Positions 1-9,720 of a stretch of 64,000 nt of DNA are shown one piece after another (the first letter of the stretch is position 1; each line of letters opens with the position of its first letter). This DNA is from Verrucomicrobiaceae bacterium (GTDB lineage: Bacteria > Verrucomicrobiota > Verrucomicrobiia > Verrucomicrobiales > Akkermansiaceae). Both the position numbers and the translations under genes were made by a program. The notes under the pieces are model-generated. The model was not told where the DNA came from. It was given only the letters and a program-made list of their open reading frames with translations, and did no database searches. The stretch spans positions 124,001 to 188,000 of the forward strand of contig JAIXQH010000051.1 in assembly GCA_027484055.1 (NCBI GenBank), written 5' to 3'.

Positions 1-617
1 TTGTTGACGAGGTCGCGGCCGGTGACGGGATTGCCTTCGGGTGTGAGGTCGACGTGGAGTTCGGAGCAGGGTCCGCAGGGGCCGGTTTCGCCCATCATCC
101 AGAAGTTATCTTTGACGTTGCCGTGGACGATTTGCACGGCGGGATCACAGCCTTTGGAAACGAAAAGGGCGGCCCAGAGGTCGTAGGCTTCTTGGTCGAA
201 ATTCCCGGGATCGCCTTCTTTCGGCGCATAGACGGAGGCGTAGAGGCGGTGGGCTGGGAGGCCCCAGCGTTCGACGACGAGTTCCCAGGCCCAGGCGATG
301 GCTTCTTTTTTGAAATAGTTTCCGAACGACCAGTTCCCGAGCATTTCGAAGAACGTGTGGTGATAGGTGTCGTAGCCGACATCCTCGAGGTCGTTGTGCT
401 TGCCGCCGGCGCGGATGCATTTCTGCGTATCGGCGGCGCGCGGTGGATCGTAGGGGGCTTTTTCGACGCCGAGGAAATAGGGGACGAAGGGGTTCATCCC
501 GGCATTGGTGAACAGCAGGCCGGGCGACTGCGGGAGCAGCGAGGCGGAGGGGACGATGGTGTGCTGTTTCTCTTTGAAAAAATCGAGGAACGATTGGCGG
601 ATCTCGGCGGATGTCAT
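1..617 (-). CDS. alaS: Alanyl-tRNA synthetase, N-terminal part (gene continues beyond the left edge)
   Basis: Reverse strand from ATG (complement 615-617) reads [51 protein letters not shown]...[35 protein letters not shown], characteristic of AlaRS. Absent from the ORF track because it has no stop within the window. Confidence 0.96.
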   Translation of the reverse strand, partial: MTSAEIRQSFLDFFKEKQHTIVPSASLLPQSPGLLFTNAGMNPFVPYFLGVEKAPYDPPRAADTQKCIRAGGKHNDLEDVGYDTYHHTFFEMLGNWSFGNYFKKEAIAWAWELVVERWGLPAHRLYASVYAPKEGDPGNFDQEAYDLWAALFVSKGCDPAVQIVHGNVKDNFWMMGETGPCGPCSELHVDLTPEGNPVTGRDLVN

Positions 618-758
618 GGGAACGAATAAATGGGAAAGTCTTTACGGCGGGACGCCGCGACCACGTTGGTGGAGGGCCGGGGGCGCTGTAAAGCCTTGTG
701 TCGGGTCTGAATGCAAGCGTTGCCGAGGCGGAATTTCTCGGGTATGTGTGGACCAGAA

Positions 759-2552
759 ATGAATTCATCGCTGCGCTATTGCCCGGATTTACTGCATTAT
801 TCCCGCCGAATCAGCCGTGAGGTAAGGGTGGGAAATGTCGGAGTGGGTGGAGAAAACCCGATCCGTGTGCAGTCGATGATCACCTCGGACACGCGGGACA
901 CGGCGGCCTGTGTGGCAGAGGTGCTGGGCTTGGCGGAGGCCGGTTGTGAGATCGTGCGGATCACGGCGCAGACGCGGATTTACGCGGCGAATTTAGAAAA
1001 CATTTCCCGGGAAGTGCGGGCGGCGGGCTGTCAGGTGCCGCTGGTGGCAGACATCCATTTCAAGCCAGATGCGGCGATGGAGGCGGCGAAGTGGGTGGAA
1101 AAGATCCGGGTGAATCCGGGGAATTTCGTGGATAAGAAGAAGTTTGAAATCCGCGAATACAGCGACGCGCAGTATGCGGAGGAGCTGGAGCGGATCCGGG
1201 CGGAATTCACGCCGCTGGTGCAGAGATGCAAGGATTTGGGCCGGGCGATGCGGATCGGGACGAACCACGGCTCGCTCTCGGACCGAATCATGAACCGCTA
1301 CGGCGACACACCGCTGGGGATGTGTGAAAGCGCCTTGGAATTCGCGAGGCTGGCGCGGGAAAATGATTACCATAATTTCGTTTTCTCGATGAAGGCGTCG
1401 AACCCGAAGGTGATGATCGAGGCGTATCGGCTGCTTGTGGCGCGACTGGTGGACGAGGGGCCGGATTGGAATTACCCGATTCACCTCGGTGTGACGGAGG
1501 CGGGCGATGGTGAAGACGGGCGGATTAAGAGCGCCATCGGAATCGGTTCGCTACTGGCGGACGGCATCGGCGATACGATCCGAGTCTCACTGACGGAGGA
1601 TGCGATTTATGAAATCCCGGTCGCACGGGAATTGGCGGCTCCTTTTGCTAAGGGGGGAGTCATGATGCAGACTGAAGCTGCTACTTGCGCCCTAACTCCC
1701 TCCTACAACCCGTTCTCCTACCAGCGACGGGCTAGCTCGACGCTGACCATCATGGGCCACGAGCTGGGTGGGGAGAAAACGGTGCGCGTTTTCACGACCC
1801 AGGAATGCTGGAACGCGCTGGCTCACAAGATCGCGGGGATGGGCGATTTTAAACCGGAAATCATCTGGGAAAAATCAGGCGTCGTGGAGATCGATCCACG
1901 TGATGAAGCCGCCATTTCCTCGCTGAATGCCGAGGCTGAGCCACGACTGGTCAGCGTGAAGGATGGGCTGGATTTGGGGGTCATCCATGCGTTTCGCGAG
2001 CTGGCCTTTCGGGTCGATTCGCGGCATCCGATTTTACTCAAGGACACGCTGAATCCACCGGCTGGCGAGACAGATTTCCTGAAAGCCCTGCTACCTGCAG
2101 CCCGCGACATTGGTTCGCTGCTCTGCGATGGCATCGGCGACGCGATCCTCGTCAGAGGAGAAACCGCGCCCGGCCAATCGCTGCGGCTGGCCTACAACAT
2201 TCTCCAAGCGGCGGGCACCCGGATCTTCAAAACCGACTACGTGGCCTGCCCAAGTTGTGGGCGGACCCTCTTCAATCTCCAGCACACTACCCAGAAAATC
2301 CGCGAGGCCACCGGCCACCTCAAGGGCGTGCGGATCGCGGTGATGGGCTGCATCGTCAACGGCCCCGGCGAGATGGCGGATGCGGATTTCGGCTACGTCG
2401 GCGGCGCACCCGGGAAAATCAACCTCTATGTCGGGAAAACGGCCGTGAAATTCAACATCCCCGAGGCAGAGGCCGTCGCGCGGCTCACCGATCTCATTCG
2501 CGAGCACGGAAAATGGGTGGACGCCCCCGAACCTTCACTTCTGACCGACTGA
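759..2552 (+). CDS. ispG: 4-hydroxy-3-methylbut-2-enyl diphosphate synthase, large form with central insert domain
   Basis: ORF 711..2552; IspG motifs: NPIRVQSMITSDTRDT, VPLVADIHF, KIRVNPGNF, RIGTNHGSLSDRIM, CPSCGRTLFNL, GCIVNGPGEMADADFGYVGG. The ~600 aa length indicates the insert-containing type. Start placed at internal MNSSLRY. Confidence 0.95.
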   Translation: MNSSLRYCPDLLHYSRRISREVRVGNVGVGGENPIRVQSMITSDTRDTAACVAEVLGLAEAGCEIVRITAQTRIYAANLENISREVRAAGCQVPLVADIHFKPDAAMEAAKWVEKIRVNPGNFVDKKKFEIREYSDAQYAEELERIRAEFTPLVQRCKDLGRAMRIGTNHGSLSDRIMNRYGDTPLGMCESALEFARLARENDYHNFVFSMKASNPKVMIEAYRLLVARLVDEGPDWNYPIHLGVTEAGDGEDGRIKSAIGIGSLLADGIGDTIRVSLTEDAIYEIPVARELAAPFAKGGVMMQTEAATCALTPSYNPFSYQRRASSTLTIMGHELGGEKTVRVFTTQECWNALAHKIAGMGDFKPEIIWEKSGVVEIDPRDEAAISSLNAEAEPRLVSVKDGLDLGVIHAFRELAFRVDSRHPILLKDTLNPPAGETDFLKALLPAARDIGSLLCDGIGDAILVRGETAPGQSLRLAYNILQAAGTRIFKTDYVACPSCGRTLFNLQHTTQKIREATGHLKGVRIAVMGCIVNGPGEMADADFGYVGGAPGKINLYVGKTAVKFNIPEAEAVARLTDLIREHGKWVDAPEPSLLTD

Positions 2553-2557
2553 CAACC

Positions 2558-2839
2558 ATGTCTGACAGCGACACCCTCACCCTCAACTCAGAAGCGACAG
2601 ACAACGATCTACCGTGGAACGTGCTCGTGCACGACGACCCGGTCAATTTGATGCAATACGTCACCTACGTTTTGATGAAAATTTTCTCATACGACGAAAA
2701 AAAAGCCTCCACCTTGATGCTGCAAGTCCACGAGAACGGGCGCTCCATTGTCTGGACCGGGGAACGCGAGAAGGCGGAGTTTTACGTCCAGCAGTTGCAG
2801 GTGCATCAGCTCAAATCCACCTTGGAAAAAGCCTTATGA
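2558..2839 (+). CDS. clpS: ATP-dependent Clp protease adaptor ClpS
   Basis: MSDSDTLTLNSEATDNDLPWNVLVHDDPVNLMQYVTYVLMKIFSYDEKKASTLMLQVHENGRSIVWTGEREKAEFYVQQL; ClpS motif NVLVHDDPVN. Confidence 0.93.
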   Translation: MSDSDTLTLNSEATDNDLPWNVLVHDDPVNLMQYVTYVLMKIFSYDEKKASTLMLQVHENGRSIVWTGEREKAEFYVQQLQVHQLKSTLEKAL

Positions 2840-3309
2840 AAGCCATGCCGACACTTGAAGGGGGGCTGCGGATCGACACCGAGAACGCCGAGGAATGGCA
2901 CATCCTAAAGTCCATCCTCGCCGATGCGAATGCCCCGGCCACGGACCTGGCGAGTCGGCTAGGCCAGCTCATGCACGACGATGCAGGCTCCGAAGATTGG
3001 CAGGAATTTGTCGTGCCGGACTTGCGCGAAACCTTCCAGGACGCACTCGCCCATGTCGGCGCGGCGGTCGAGGCGGCGATGTTTCACGCAGAATATGGGC
3101 CGGGGCCGATGTGGATCACCCGCGACGACGCAGACCACTGGTATGGCTCCCTGAACCAAGCGCGGCTCGCCTTGGAGGAGCAATTCCACTTCGGCCCGAG
3201 CGAGACGGTCGATCTGAAGCAAATGCCGCCAGAAAGCCGCAGTGCGTGGCTACGGACGAACTTTTACCAGACGCTGCAAGGGATGCTCTTGGAGCACGTC
3301 ATGAAATGA
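2836..3309 (+). CDS. DUF2017-like protein (ClpS-linked, uncharacterised)
   Basis: ATGA overlap with the clpS stop. 157 aa acidic protein, MKAMPTLEGGLRIDTENAEEWHILKSILADANA...; position next to clpS parallels the actinobacterial clpS-DUF2017 pair. Confidence 0.6.
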   Translation: MKAMPTLEGGLRIDTENAEEWHILKSILADANAPATDLASRLGQLMHDDAGSEDWQEFVVPDLRETFQDALAHVGAAVEAAMFHAEYGPGPMWITRDDADHWYGSLNQARLALEEQFHFGPSETVDLKQMPPESRSAWLRTNFYQTLQGMLLEHVMK

Positions 3310-4211
3310 TCCCTCCCCTCACCCTCTGGATCCTCGGCGACGGCAAGCCCGGTCATGAAAACCAGTCCCTCGGCCTCGCGGAGGCCATGGCGCGGCGCGC
3401 CCCTTGCCAGATCCACCGGATTTCCCTCGCTGGCCAGCGCGGAATCATCCGCCGAGTGCGCGCCGCAGTGAGGGCATGCGCTGGGCTCCCCAAGCCAGAT
3501 ATCATCATCGCCGCAGGCCACGCCACGCACCTCGCGCTGCTTTTTTTGGCCTGTAAAACGGGGGCTCGCAGCGTGGTGCTGATGCGTCCTAGTCTGCCGA
3601 TGGGCCTTTTCAAGGCCTGCATCGTCCCCGGTCACGATTTTAAAAAACCGCCGACACGCCCGAATCTCATCCTCACCCAGGGAGCTCTCAATCGCGTCAC
3701 TCCGCCCTCACAGACCGCGCGTCAGGGCCGGATCATCCTCATCGGCGGGCCATCTCGCAGCCATGGCTGGGCGGCTGAAAATCTACTCGCGCAGCTGGCG
3801 GACATTCTTCAAGACGGCAGTTTCCAGCTCACCGACTCCCGCCGGACACCCGAGGGCTTCACCCGCGAGATTGCGAAACTGAGCCCCGCCTTGGAAATTT
3901 TCCCCCACTCACAAACCCCTCCGGACTGGCTTCCCGCCAAGCTCGCGTCCGCAGAAGAGATCTGGGTCACCGAGGACTCCGTTTCCATGATTTACGAGGC
4001 GCTCTCCTCCGGCGCGAGGGTCGGCCTGCTCGCGGTCCCTCGCACCGGTCAAGCATCTCGCGTCCTCCGCGGGCTGGAGCGCTTGGTCGCAGAGGGCTAC
4101 CTCACTCCCTACAGCGAGTGGCAAAGCACGCGACGACTCAAGCCCGCGCCCACGACCCTCCGCGAGGCCGATCGCTGCGCGGAAGAAATCGCGCGAAAAT
4201 TCCATTTTTAA
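3306..4211 (+). CDS. ELM1/GtrOC1-family putative glycosyltransferase
   Basis: MIPPLTLWILGDGKPGHENQSLGLAEAMARR..., VTEDSVSMIYEALSSGARVGLL; matches the 'DGKPGHENQ..G...AL' pattern of the ELM1-like family. Overlaps the upstream gene. Confidence 0.82.
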   Translation: MIPPLTLWILGDGKPGHENQSLGLAEAMARRAPCQIHRISLAGQRGIIRRVRAAVRACAGLPKPDIIIAAGHATHLALLFLACKTGARSVVLMRPSLPMGLFKACIVPGHDFKKPPTRPNLILTQGALNRVTPPSQTARQGRIILIGGPSRSHGWAAENLLAQLADILQDGSFQLTDSRRTPEGFTREIAKLSPALEIFPHSQTPPDWLPAKLASAEEIWVTEDSVSMIYEALSSGARVGLLAVPRTGQASRVLRGLERLVAEGYLTPYSEWQSTRRLKPAPTTLREADRCAEEIARKFHF

Positions 4212-4270
4212 GACTGTTCGATCATCCAGTGTTGTTTCAGCCTCGGCTGAGTCCCTTTTTCCCTTCATCC

Positions 4271-5014
4271 ATGACTCGCCACATCATCACGCTCAAATGG
4301 GGCAACCGCTACGGCTCGGACTACGTCAACCGGCTGGCGTCTTCGATCCGGCGGAATACGACCCAGCCCGTGTCGGTGGTTTGCTTCACGGATGATCCAA
4401 CGGGCATCGATCCGTCGGTGAGCGTTTTCCCGATTCCTGAAATCGATCTTCCACCGGCGGTGAAAATCACCCCGTGGCGCAAGCTCTGCCTGTTTCACCC
4501 AGATCTGCCCATCGAAGGGCTGGGACTTTTCCTCGATCTGGACATCGTGATCACCGGCTCACTCGATGATTTTTTCACCTTCGGAAATGAGGATGACGTG
4601 CCGATCATACACAACTGGGTGCCGTGGCATAAGAAGCTGTTCCGGCCCGACCCACAGATCGGCAATTCCTCGGTTTTTCGTTTCAAGCTCAACCATTGCT
4701 CGTTCGTCTGGGATCAATTTCACCAGGAAAAGGACTGGGCACTGGCCACCTTCCGGCCGCCGCAGACTTACGTGACCCATTGCATCAGGCCGCGGATGAA
4801 ATACTGGCCAGACGCTTGGGTGCGCAGCTTCAAGCGCCATTGCCGACCAGGCTTTCCGCTAAATTTCCTGTTTTCGCCTAAGCTGCCCGCCGATGCGCGG
4901 ATCGTCGCGTTTCACGGCAAGCCGGACCCCGACGAGGCCGCGGTCGGCTACCATGGCAAGCACCTGAACCACCACTCGCGTCCGGCCCCCTGGATCAACG
5001 ACCACTGGCGATGA
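4271..5014 (+). CDS. Putative GT-A-like glycosyltransferase, 'KWGxxYGxxYVN' family, paralog 1
   Basis: MTRHIITLKWGNRYGSDYVNRLASSIRRNT..VVCFTDDPTGI..., LFLDLDIVITGSLDDFF (DxD), IVAFHGKPDP. Paralogous to 6143..6907 and 10554..11360. Confidence 0.72.
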   Translation: MTRHIITLKWGNRYGSDYVNRLASSIRRNTTQPVSVVCFTDDPTGIDPSVSVFPIPEIDLPPAVKITPWRKLCLFHPDLPIEGLGLFLDLDIVITGSLDDFFTFGNEDDVPIIHNWVPWHKKLFRPDPQIGNSSVFRFKLNHCSFVWDQFHQEKDWALATFRPPQTYVTHCIRPRMKYWPDAWVRSFKRHCRPGFPLNFLFSPKLPADARIVAFHGKPDPDEAAVGYHGKHLNHHSRPAPWINDHWR

Positions 5015-5021
5015 ACGGCCT

Positions 5022-6107
5022 TCAACCCAGCTTCGCCAGCGTCCGCCGCCACTCCACGTAACGGGGAATTCCGTCGCGGATGGGCGTCGTGGAGCGATAA
5101 CCCAGCAGTTTTTCCGCCTTGGCAACGTCCGCGTAGGTGCGCGGGACATCGCCGGGTTGGTCGGGCAACTGCCGGATCTGCGCCTGCTTCCCGGTAGCGG
5201 ACTCGACCAGACCGATCAGCTCGTTGAGCGTGGTGGTGGCCGCGCCACCGATATTGAAGATCTCGAACGCCGATGTCGCCGTGTAGTCTGCCGCCGCAAG
5301 GATGCCGCGGACGATGTCATCCACGTAAGTGTAATCGCGGGCCGTACTGCCGTCGCCATAGCGGTCAATGGGCAAGTCCCGGAGCAGTGCGGTGGTGAAT
5401 TTGGAAATCGCCAGATCGGGGCGCTGACGGGGGCCGTAGACTGTAAAAAAGCGCAGGCAAGAACAACGCAGGCCGAAGAGATGGGCATAGTTCGAGCACA
5501 TTTGTTCGCCTGCCAGCTTGGTGGCGGCATAGGGCGAGATGGTGCGCTCAATCGGATCCGTTTCCGAAAACGGCACTTTGTCATTCACGCCGTAAACCGA
5601 CGACGACGAAGCGAAAACAAACGACCGCACGCCGTGATGACGGCTCGCTTCCAGGAGGTTCAGCGTGCCGTCCATGTTGGTGCTGAAATACAGCCGCGGG
5701 TTCGCGATGGACGGACGGACTCCGGCTCTCGCCGCGAGGTGGAACACGGTGTCGAAGTGATGCCGGGCAAACGTCTCGACCACCAGTTCATCGTTGCTGA
5801 TGTCGCCGCGGACGATTTCGACGTCTCCGCGCAGGGCATCCAGATTGTTCTCCTTGATCGCAGGATCGTAGTAATCGTTGAAATCATCGAGGATGACCAC
5901 CTGGTGGCCTGCCGACACCAACGCTTCGCTGAGGTGGGAGCCAATGAAGCCGGCCCCGCCAGTGACTAGGATTTTTTTGGGAGAATTATTGACACTCAAG
6001 AGCCCCCAAAGATAATAAACGGGCCCTAGCATGGCAAGGCCTATCCTTTGCAAGTCGTTCCCAAAGCTCGGCTTCAACACGTGCCGGGACACTATATCTG
6101 CGGGCAT
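5022..6107 (-). CDS. NAD-dependent nucleotide-sugar epimerase (UDP-glucuronate 4-epimerase-like)
   Basis: KILVTGGAGFIGSHLSEAL, HLAARAGVRPSIANPRLYFSTNMDGTLNLLE, SSSSVYG, YAATKLAGEQ, FFTVYGPRQRPDLAISKF: extended SDR signatures. Confidence 0.9.
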   Translation of the reverse strand: MPADIVSRHVLKPSFGNDLQRIGLAMLGPVYYLWGLLSVNNSPKKILVTGGAGFIGSHLSEALVSAGHQVVILDDFNDYYDPAIKENNLDALRGDVEIVRGDISNDELVVETFARHHFDTVFHLAARAGVRPSIANPRLYFSTNMDGTLNLLEASRHHGVRSFVFASSSSVYGVNDKVPFSETDPIERTISPYAATKLAGEQMCSNYAHLFGLRCSCLRFFTVYGPRQRPDLAISKFTTALLRDLPIDRYGDGSTARDYTYVDDIVRGILAAADYTATSAFEIFNIGGAATTTLNELIGLVESATGKQAQIRQLPDQPGDVPRTYADVAKAEKLLGYRSTTPIRDGIPRYVEWRRTLAKLG

Positions 6108-6142
6108 TCGTTCATTCTCCCGCCCGCTTAAAACCAGCCTTC

Positions 6143-6907
6143 ATGCCCGATATCAAACATCTCAACATCATCTGTTATAAATGGGGGACACTTTACGGTC
6201 CGCACTACGTCAATCACTTGTATTCCATGGTGGGCAGGCATCTTTCGGCGCCATTTACCTTTCATTGCATCACCGATGACGCCACCGGGTTGGCGGACGG
6301 AATCAAAGCTCATCCGCTTCCGGATCTGGGCATTGAAGGTATCTGGAGGAAGCTGATGACCTTCCAAGACGATTTCTTGGGCCTGAAAGGCGAGTATGTG
6401 GTCAGCCTCGATCTGGATATCGTGATCGTGGACTCGATTGATTTTCTGTTGGAACAGCCAGGCATCGATTTTTACATTGGCCGCAACTGGGCGCGCAAAG
6501 AGGGAAGTGCGCGTGCGAGTGGTTCGGTTTACAGGCTCAAAGTTGGCTCCCATGCGTTCGTCTGGGATCGTTTTTACTCCGACCGCGAAAACGCCGTCGA
6601 TCGTTACCACGGAAAAACCCGCCTGATTGGCGAACAAAACTGGCTGGATGCGAATATTCCCGCCTTCGATTTTTTTCCGGAGGGCAAGGTGGTGTCGTTC
6701 AAGCGGCACTGCAAAGCCCGCGGGCATTACATTTTGGGACCCATCGGCGAGCGTTTCGGTTGGACCACCGCTGCGTGGGGCGAGGCCGTCGTGCCGCCCG
6801 GTGCCGCGATCGTATCATTCCACGGCGATCCGCTGCCACCGGATGTTCGGGACACCTACAGCGGGAGATGGCGGCATGCTCCATTCGTCAGCAAGCATTG
6901 GCATTAA
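6143..6907 (+). CDS. Putative GT-A-like glycosyltransferase, 'KWGxxYGxxYVN' family, paralog 2
   Basis: MPDIKHLNIICYKWGTLYGPHYVNHLYSMV...FTFHCITDDATGL, VVSLDLDIVIVDSIDFLL, AFVWDRFY, IVSFHGDPLP. Confidence 0.72.
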   Translation: MPDIKHLNIICYKWGTLYGPHYVNHLYSMVGRHLSAPFTFHCITDDATGLADGIKAHPLPDLGIEGIWRKLMTFQDDFLGLKGEYVVSLDLDIVIVDSIDFLLEQPGIDFYIGRNWARKEGSARASGSVYRLKVGSHAFVWDRFYSDRENAVDRYHGKTRLIGEQNWLDANIPAFDFFPEGKVVSFKRHCKARGHYILGPIGERFGWTTAAWGEAVVPPGAAIVSFHGDPLPPDVRDTYSGRWRHAPFVSKHWH

Positions 6908-6920
6908 CCGGAGATCCTTT

Positions 6921-7862
6921 ATGAAAATACCAATCCGGCGGCATTTCCGCACATGGTTCGCAGATTTGCGCGTGAAACGTCGCTATGGCACCGTGAATCC
7001 AAGCGCGATCCAGCTTCCGGGCTGCGATTATTTCCTGGAGATCGACCCCACGGACCGTCGTGCCCGCCAGATCCTGGTGCGAGACGGCATCCGTGGGAAA
7101 GCGACCAAGGGAGCACGGCTCTGGAGAGCTCTCAATGACGGATTCAAGCCGGAGGTTCTGGTAGACGTGGGCCTGAATTATGGCGAATGCCTGATGGGTT
7201 CCACCTACCCGACGACTGCGGCGCTTTTCGGATTCGAGGCAAATCCCCGCGTTTTCGAATGCGCGAGCCGGTCGAGAAAAAACCATCCGAACGAGTCGCA
7301 GCTGAATTTTTTCAACATCCTCGTCACCGACGTCGCCGGCCCGGAGCGGTCTTTGTTTGTGGATCCCAGTTGGAGCGGCACCGCCACCGCGGTGGAAGGA
7401 TTGATCCGCTCCAAGGAAACGGTGAAGGAATACAAAATCGCGGCTGACCTGCTGGACAATCTGATCCCGGAAGCCGCCGTCGCCGGCAAACGGATGATGT
7501 TCAAGATCGATATCGAAGGCTACGAACCGAAGGCGCTCAAGGGCTTCACGCGGTTGATCGGCCTGGCCCGGGAAGTCGTCGGTCTCATCGAGTTCGACAC
7601 TCGTTTCCTCCGTATGGCGGATACGGACCCGAACCAGTTCCTGGCGGATCTGAACAAGGTTTTCCGCGTCTTCAGTTGCGGCAAGCGCCGGGAAATCCAG
7701 CTCGCGGAGGTTCATTCCCTGGCAGATCTCCCCCCGGCCCGCGATGAAGCTTCCAGCCAGCACACCGACCTTTTGCTGATCAAGCGGACACCGGATTGGT
7801 TGCAGTGCCTCTCTACCGAGCTTGCCTCGCAGGTCAAAAAACTGCCCGCTCATTCCAAGTGA
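6921..7862 (+). CDS. FkbM-family methyltransferase
   Basis: In ORF 6627..7862 from internal MKIPIRRHF; VDVGLNYGECLMGS, GFEANPRVFE, MMFKIDIEGYEPKALKGF. Confidence 0.8.
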   Translation: MKIPIRRHFRTWFADLRVKRRYGTVNPSAIQLPGCDYFLEIDPTDRRARQILVRDGIRGKATKGARLWRALNDGFKPEVLVDVGLNYGECLMGSTYPTTAALFGFEANPRVFECASRSRKNHPNESQLNFFNILVTDVAGPERSLFVDPSWSGTATAVEGLIRSKETVKEYKIAADLLDNLIPEAAVAGKRMMFKIDIEGYEPKALKGFTRLIGLAREVVGLIEFDTRFLRMADTDPNQFLADLNKVFRVFSCGKRREIQLAEVHSLADLPPARDEASSQHTDLLLIKRTPDWLQCLSTELASQVKKLPAHSK

Positions 7863-8680
7863 ATCGTCCGCCCATCGTTTTTGGAATCATCATCCCGACC
7901 TTCAACCGGCCTGCACTGCTCGGCCTAGCCGTCGCGGCAGTGAAGGCGCAAACTTATCCACATTGGAGATTGTTCATCTGTGACGACGCGTCGGTCGCCG
8001 ACTACTCCCCGGTGATGCCGATGATGGAAGATGATCGTATCGAGTTCATCCGGCGGCCCCTCAACGGCGGCTGCAATGCGGCGCGGAATACCGGCATCGA
8101 TGCGGCGATCAGAAGCCGCGTCGATTTCATCATCTCGTCAGGCGATGACGAAGAGATCGATCCACGGGCGCTTGAAGAGGCCGTGACCGTCATCAACGAA
8201 CACCCGGATTGCGGCTGGTTTATCTCGAACACCGCGGGAGACGAGAAGGCGGTTTCCAAAAAAATTGTGACCGCAGGCTACCGCGATTGGCTGGACGATT
8301 ATGTTTACGGCAAGAAACTGCGGGGCGACAAAACCCATGTGATCTCGACGGTGGCGTTGGGGGACATCCGTTATGACGGGCGCTATCGGAACGCGAACAT
8401 GTGGCCGTTTTTTATCCCGTTGTCGGCCAGGACTCGGCTCTGGGCATATCCGTATCCGTCCAAGGTGATCCGTTATTTGGAGGACGGCATTACCAAAAAC
8501 TCATCCCGCTATCCCAAGACTTGGCTGGAAGTCTATTCACGCTTTGCGAAACACGCCTGCGCCATCCGCTACCGCCCGACGAAATTCGCCGCCTACCGTT
8601 ACCTCATCCTCGAGTTGCTGAAAACGCCGAAACGGATCCTGTATCTCTTCCGCCGCCCCAAGCGGCCTGCCGCGAGCTGA
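7859..8680 (+). CDS. Family 2 glycosyltransferase
   Basis: GTG start overlapping the upstream TGA (GTGA); VNRPPIVFGIIIPTFNRPALLGLAVAAVKAQTYPHWRLFICDDAS...NGGCNAARNTGID. Confidence 0.88.
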   Translation: MNRPPIVFGIIIPTFNRPALLGLAVAAVKAQTYPHWRLFICDDASVADYSPVMPMMEDDRIEFIRRPLNGGCNAARNTGIDAAIRSRVDFIISSGDDEEIDPRALEEAVTVINEHPDCGWFISNTAGDEKAVSKKIVTAGYRDWLDDYVYGKKLRGDKTHVISTVALGDIRYDGRYRNANMWPFFIPLSARTRLWAYPYPSKVIRYLEDGITKNSSRYPKTWLEVYSRFAKHACAIRYRPTKFAAYRYLILELLKTPKRILYLFRRPKRPAAS

Positions 8681-8685
8681 TCAAT

Positions 8686-9720
8686 TCAGTTCTCAGACCG
8701 CAGCCCGAGCCGGAGTAGCAACTCCTCCGCAATGCTTTTCTCGATGGGGACGAGCACCGGCTCGAAATCGCGATTCTCATACCGATAGCCGGCCAAGGTC
8801 TGGACCGTCATTCGTTTGATCCGTCGTTTGACCTCCAGATTCCCGAAGTAAGCCGGCAGGAAGCTCGTTGGTGGAAAGAGGGTTTCCTCAGGATAAACCA
8901 CCAGCACCGGGCGTCCGGATGCCACGGCCTCGGTCACCATCGTCACGCTATCCTGTGTCACCACCGCGCACTCCGCGGCCCCGAGGAACGCCGACATTTT
9001 CCGCTCGGGGTGATCCGCCCACCAGACTGCGGCGGCAACCACCTCCGGAGCCAAGGCGGCGCGAAGTCGAGCTTCCGCTTCGGCTCCCGTCCGGCGAGAA
9101 GTCGTAACCAGCCAGCGAATTCCTTCGCTCCGAGCCATGGCATTCATGGCTGCGCCCAAGTCGTCCCAGTCGGACATTTGAAAGCGATGGGTCGGCGACG
9201 AGCCACCAATCACCATCGCTCGCAGCCTGCCGCCGGGATGTTCCGGCCAGTTTTTCGCCGCCCTTTGAGCGAGTTCCCGGTTGATCTGCGTGGGGATCAT
9301 TTCCAATGGAACATCGTTGACGCCACATTCCACGGGAGATGGAGTGAAGACGGTGTGAAACCATTCGGACGGATAGGGTTTTCTCTCGCCGAGAAAAACC
9401 AGCGGCACGCTGAATCTCACTGCTAGGCTGCGAGCGGCAAACACCGCCTTTCCACCGCTGGCGACGATCAAATCGGGTTCGGACGATCCGCTGGGAAGCC
9501 CGCACCTCAGCCAGCGTTCCAGAAATCGGTTCGGCAGTGCTCTGCCTTTTTGCCCCATCCACCGCCGGACCAATCCGCGCGCAAAGCCGTTGAGGCGCGG
9601 GCGGGTTTGGATCACGAGGGATTCCAGATCGATCATGCCCGCGAGCCCGGCGACGAGTCCTTCCGACTGGCTGATGTGGCCGGGGCTGCCTTCGCTTATG
9701 ATCCAAACCACGCGTTTCAT
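8686..9720 (-). CDS. ELM1/GtrOC1-family putative glycosyltransferase
   Basis: In ORF 8686..9852 from MKRVVWIISEGSPGHISQSEGLVAGLA; AECAVVTQDSVTMVTEAVASGRPVLVV parallels the 3306..4211 protein. Confidence 0.78.
   Translation of the reverse strand: MKRVVWIISEGSPGHISQSEGLVAGLAGMIDLESLVIQTRPRLNGFARGLVRRWMGQKGRALPNRFLERWLRCGLPSGSSEPDLIVASGGKAVFAARSLAVRFSVPLVFLGERKPYPSEWFHTVFTPSPVECGVNDVPLEMIPTQINRELAQRAAKNWPEHPGGRLRAMVIGGSSPTHRFQMSDWDDLGAAMNAMARSEGIRWLVTTSRRTGAEAEARLRAALAPEVVAAAVWWADHPERKMSAFLGAAECAVVTQDSVTMVTEAVASGRPVLVVYPEETLFPPTSFLPAYFGNLEVKRRIKRMTVQTLAGYRYENRDFEPVLVPIEKSIAEELLLRLGLRSEN

Noticed and set aside
618-758. Small hairpin (cggcgggacgccg) in the alaS/ispG intergenic region as a riboswitch or T-box
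   Set aside because: Stem is only 5 bp; no T-box specifier/antiterminator features seen; not enough evidence.
5157-5969. 270-aa plus-strand ORF
   Set aside because: Antisense shadow of the epimerase gene 5022..6107(-).
6888-7853. 321-aa minus-strand ORF
   Set aside because: Antisense to the FkbM methyltransferase gene 6921..7862(+).
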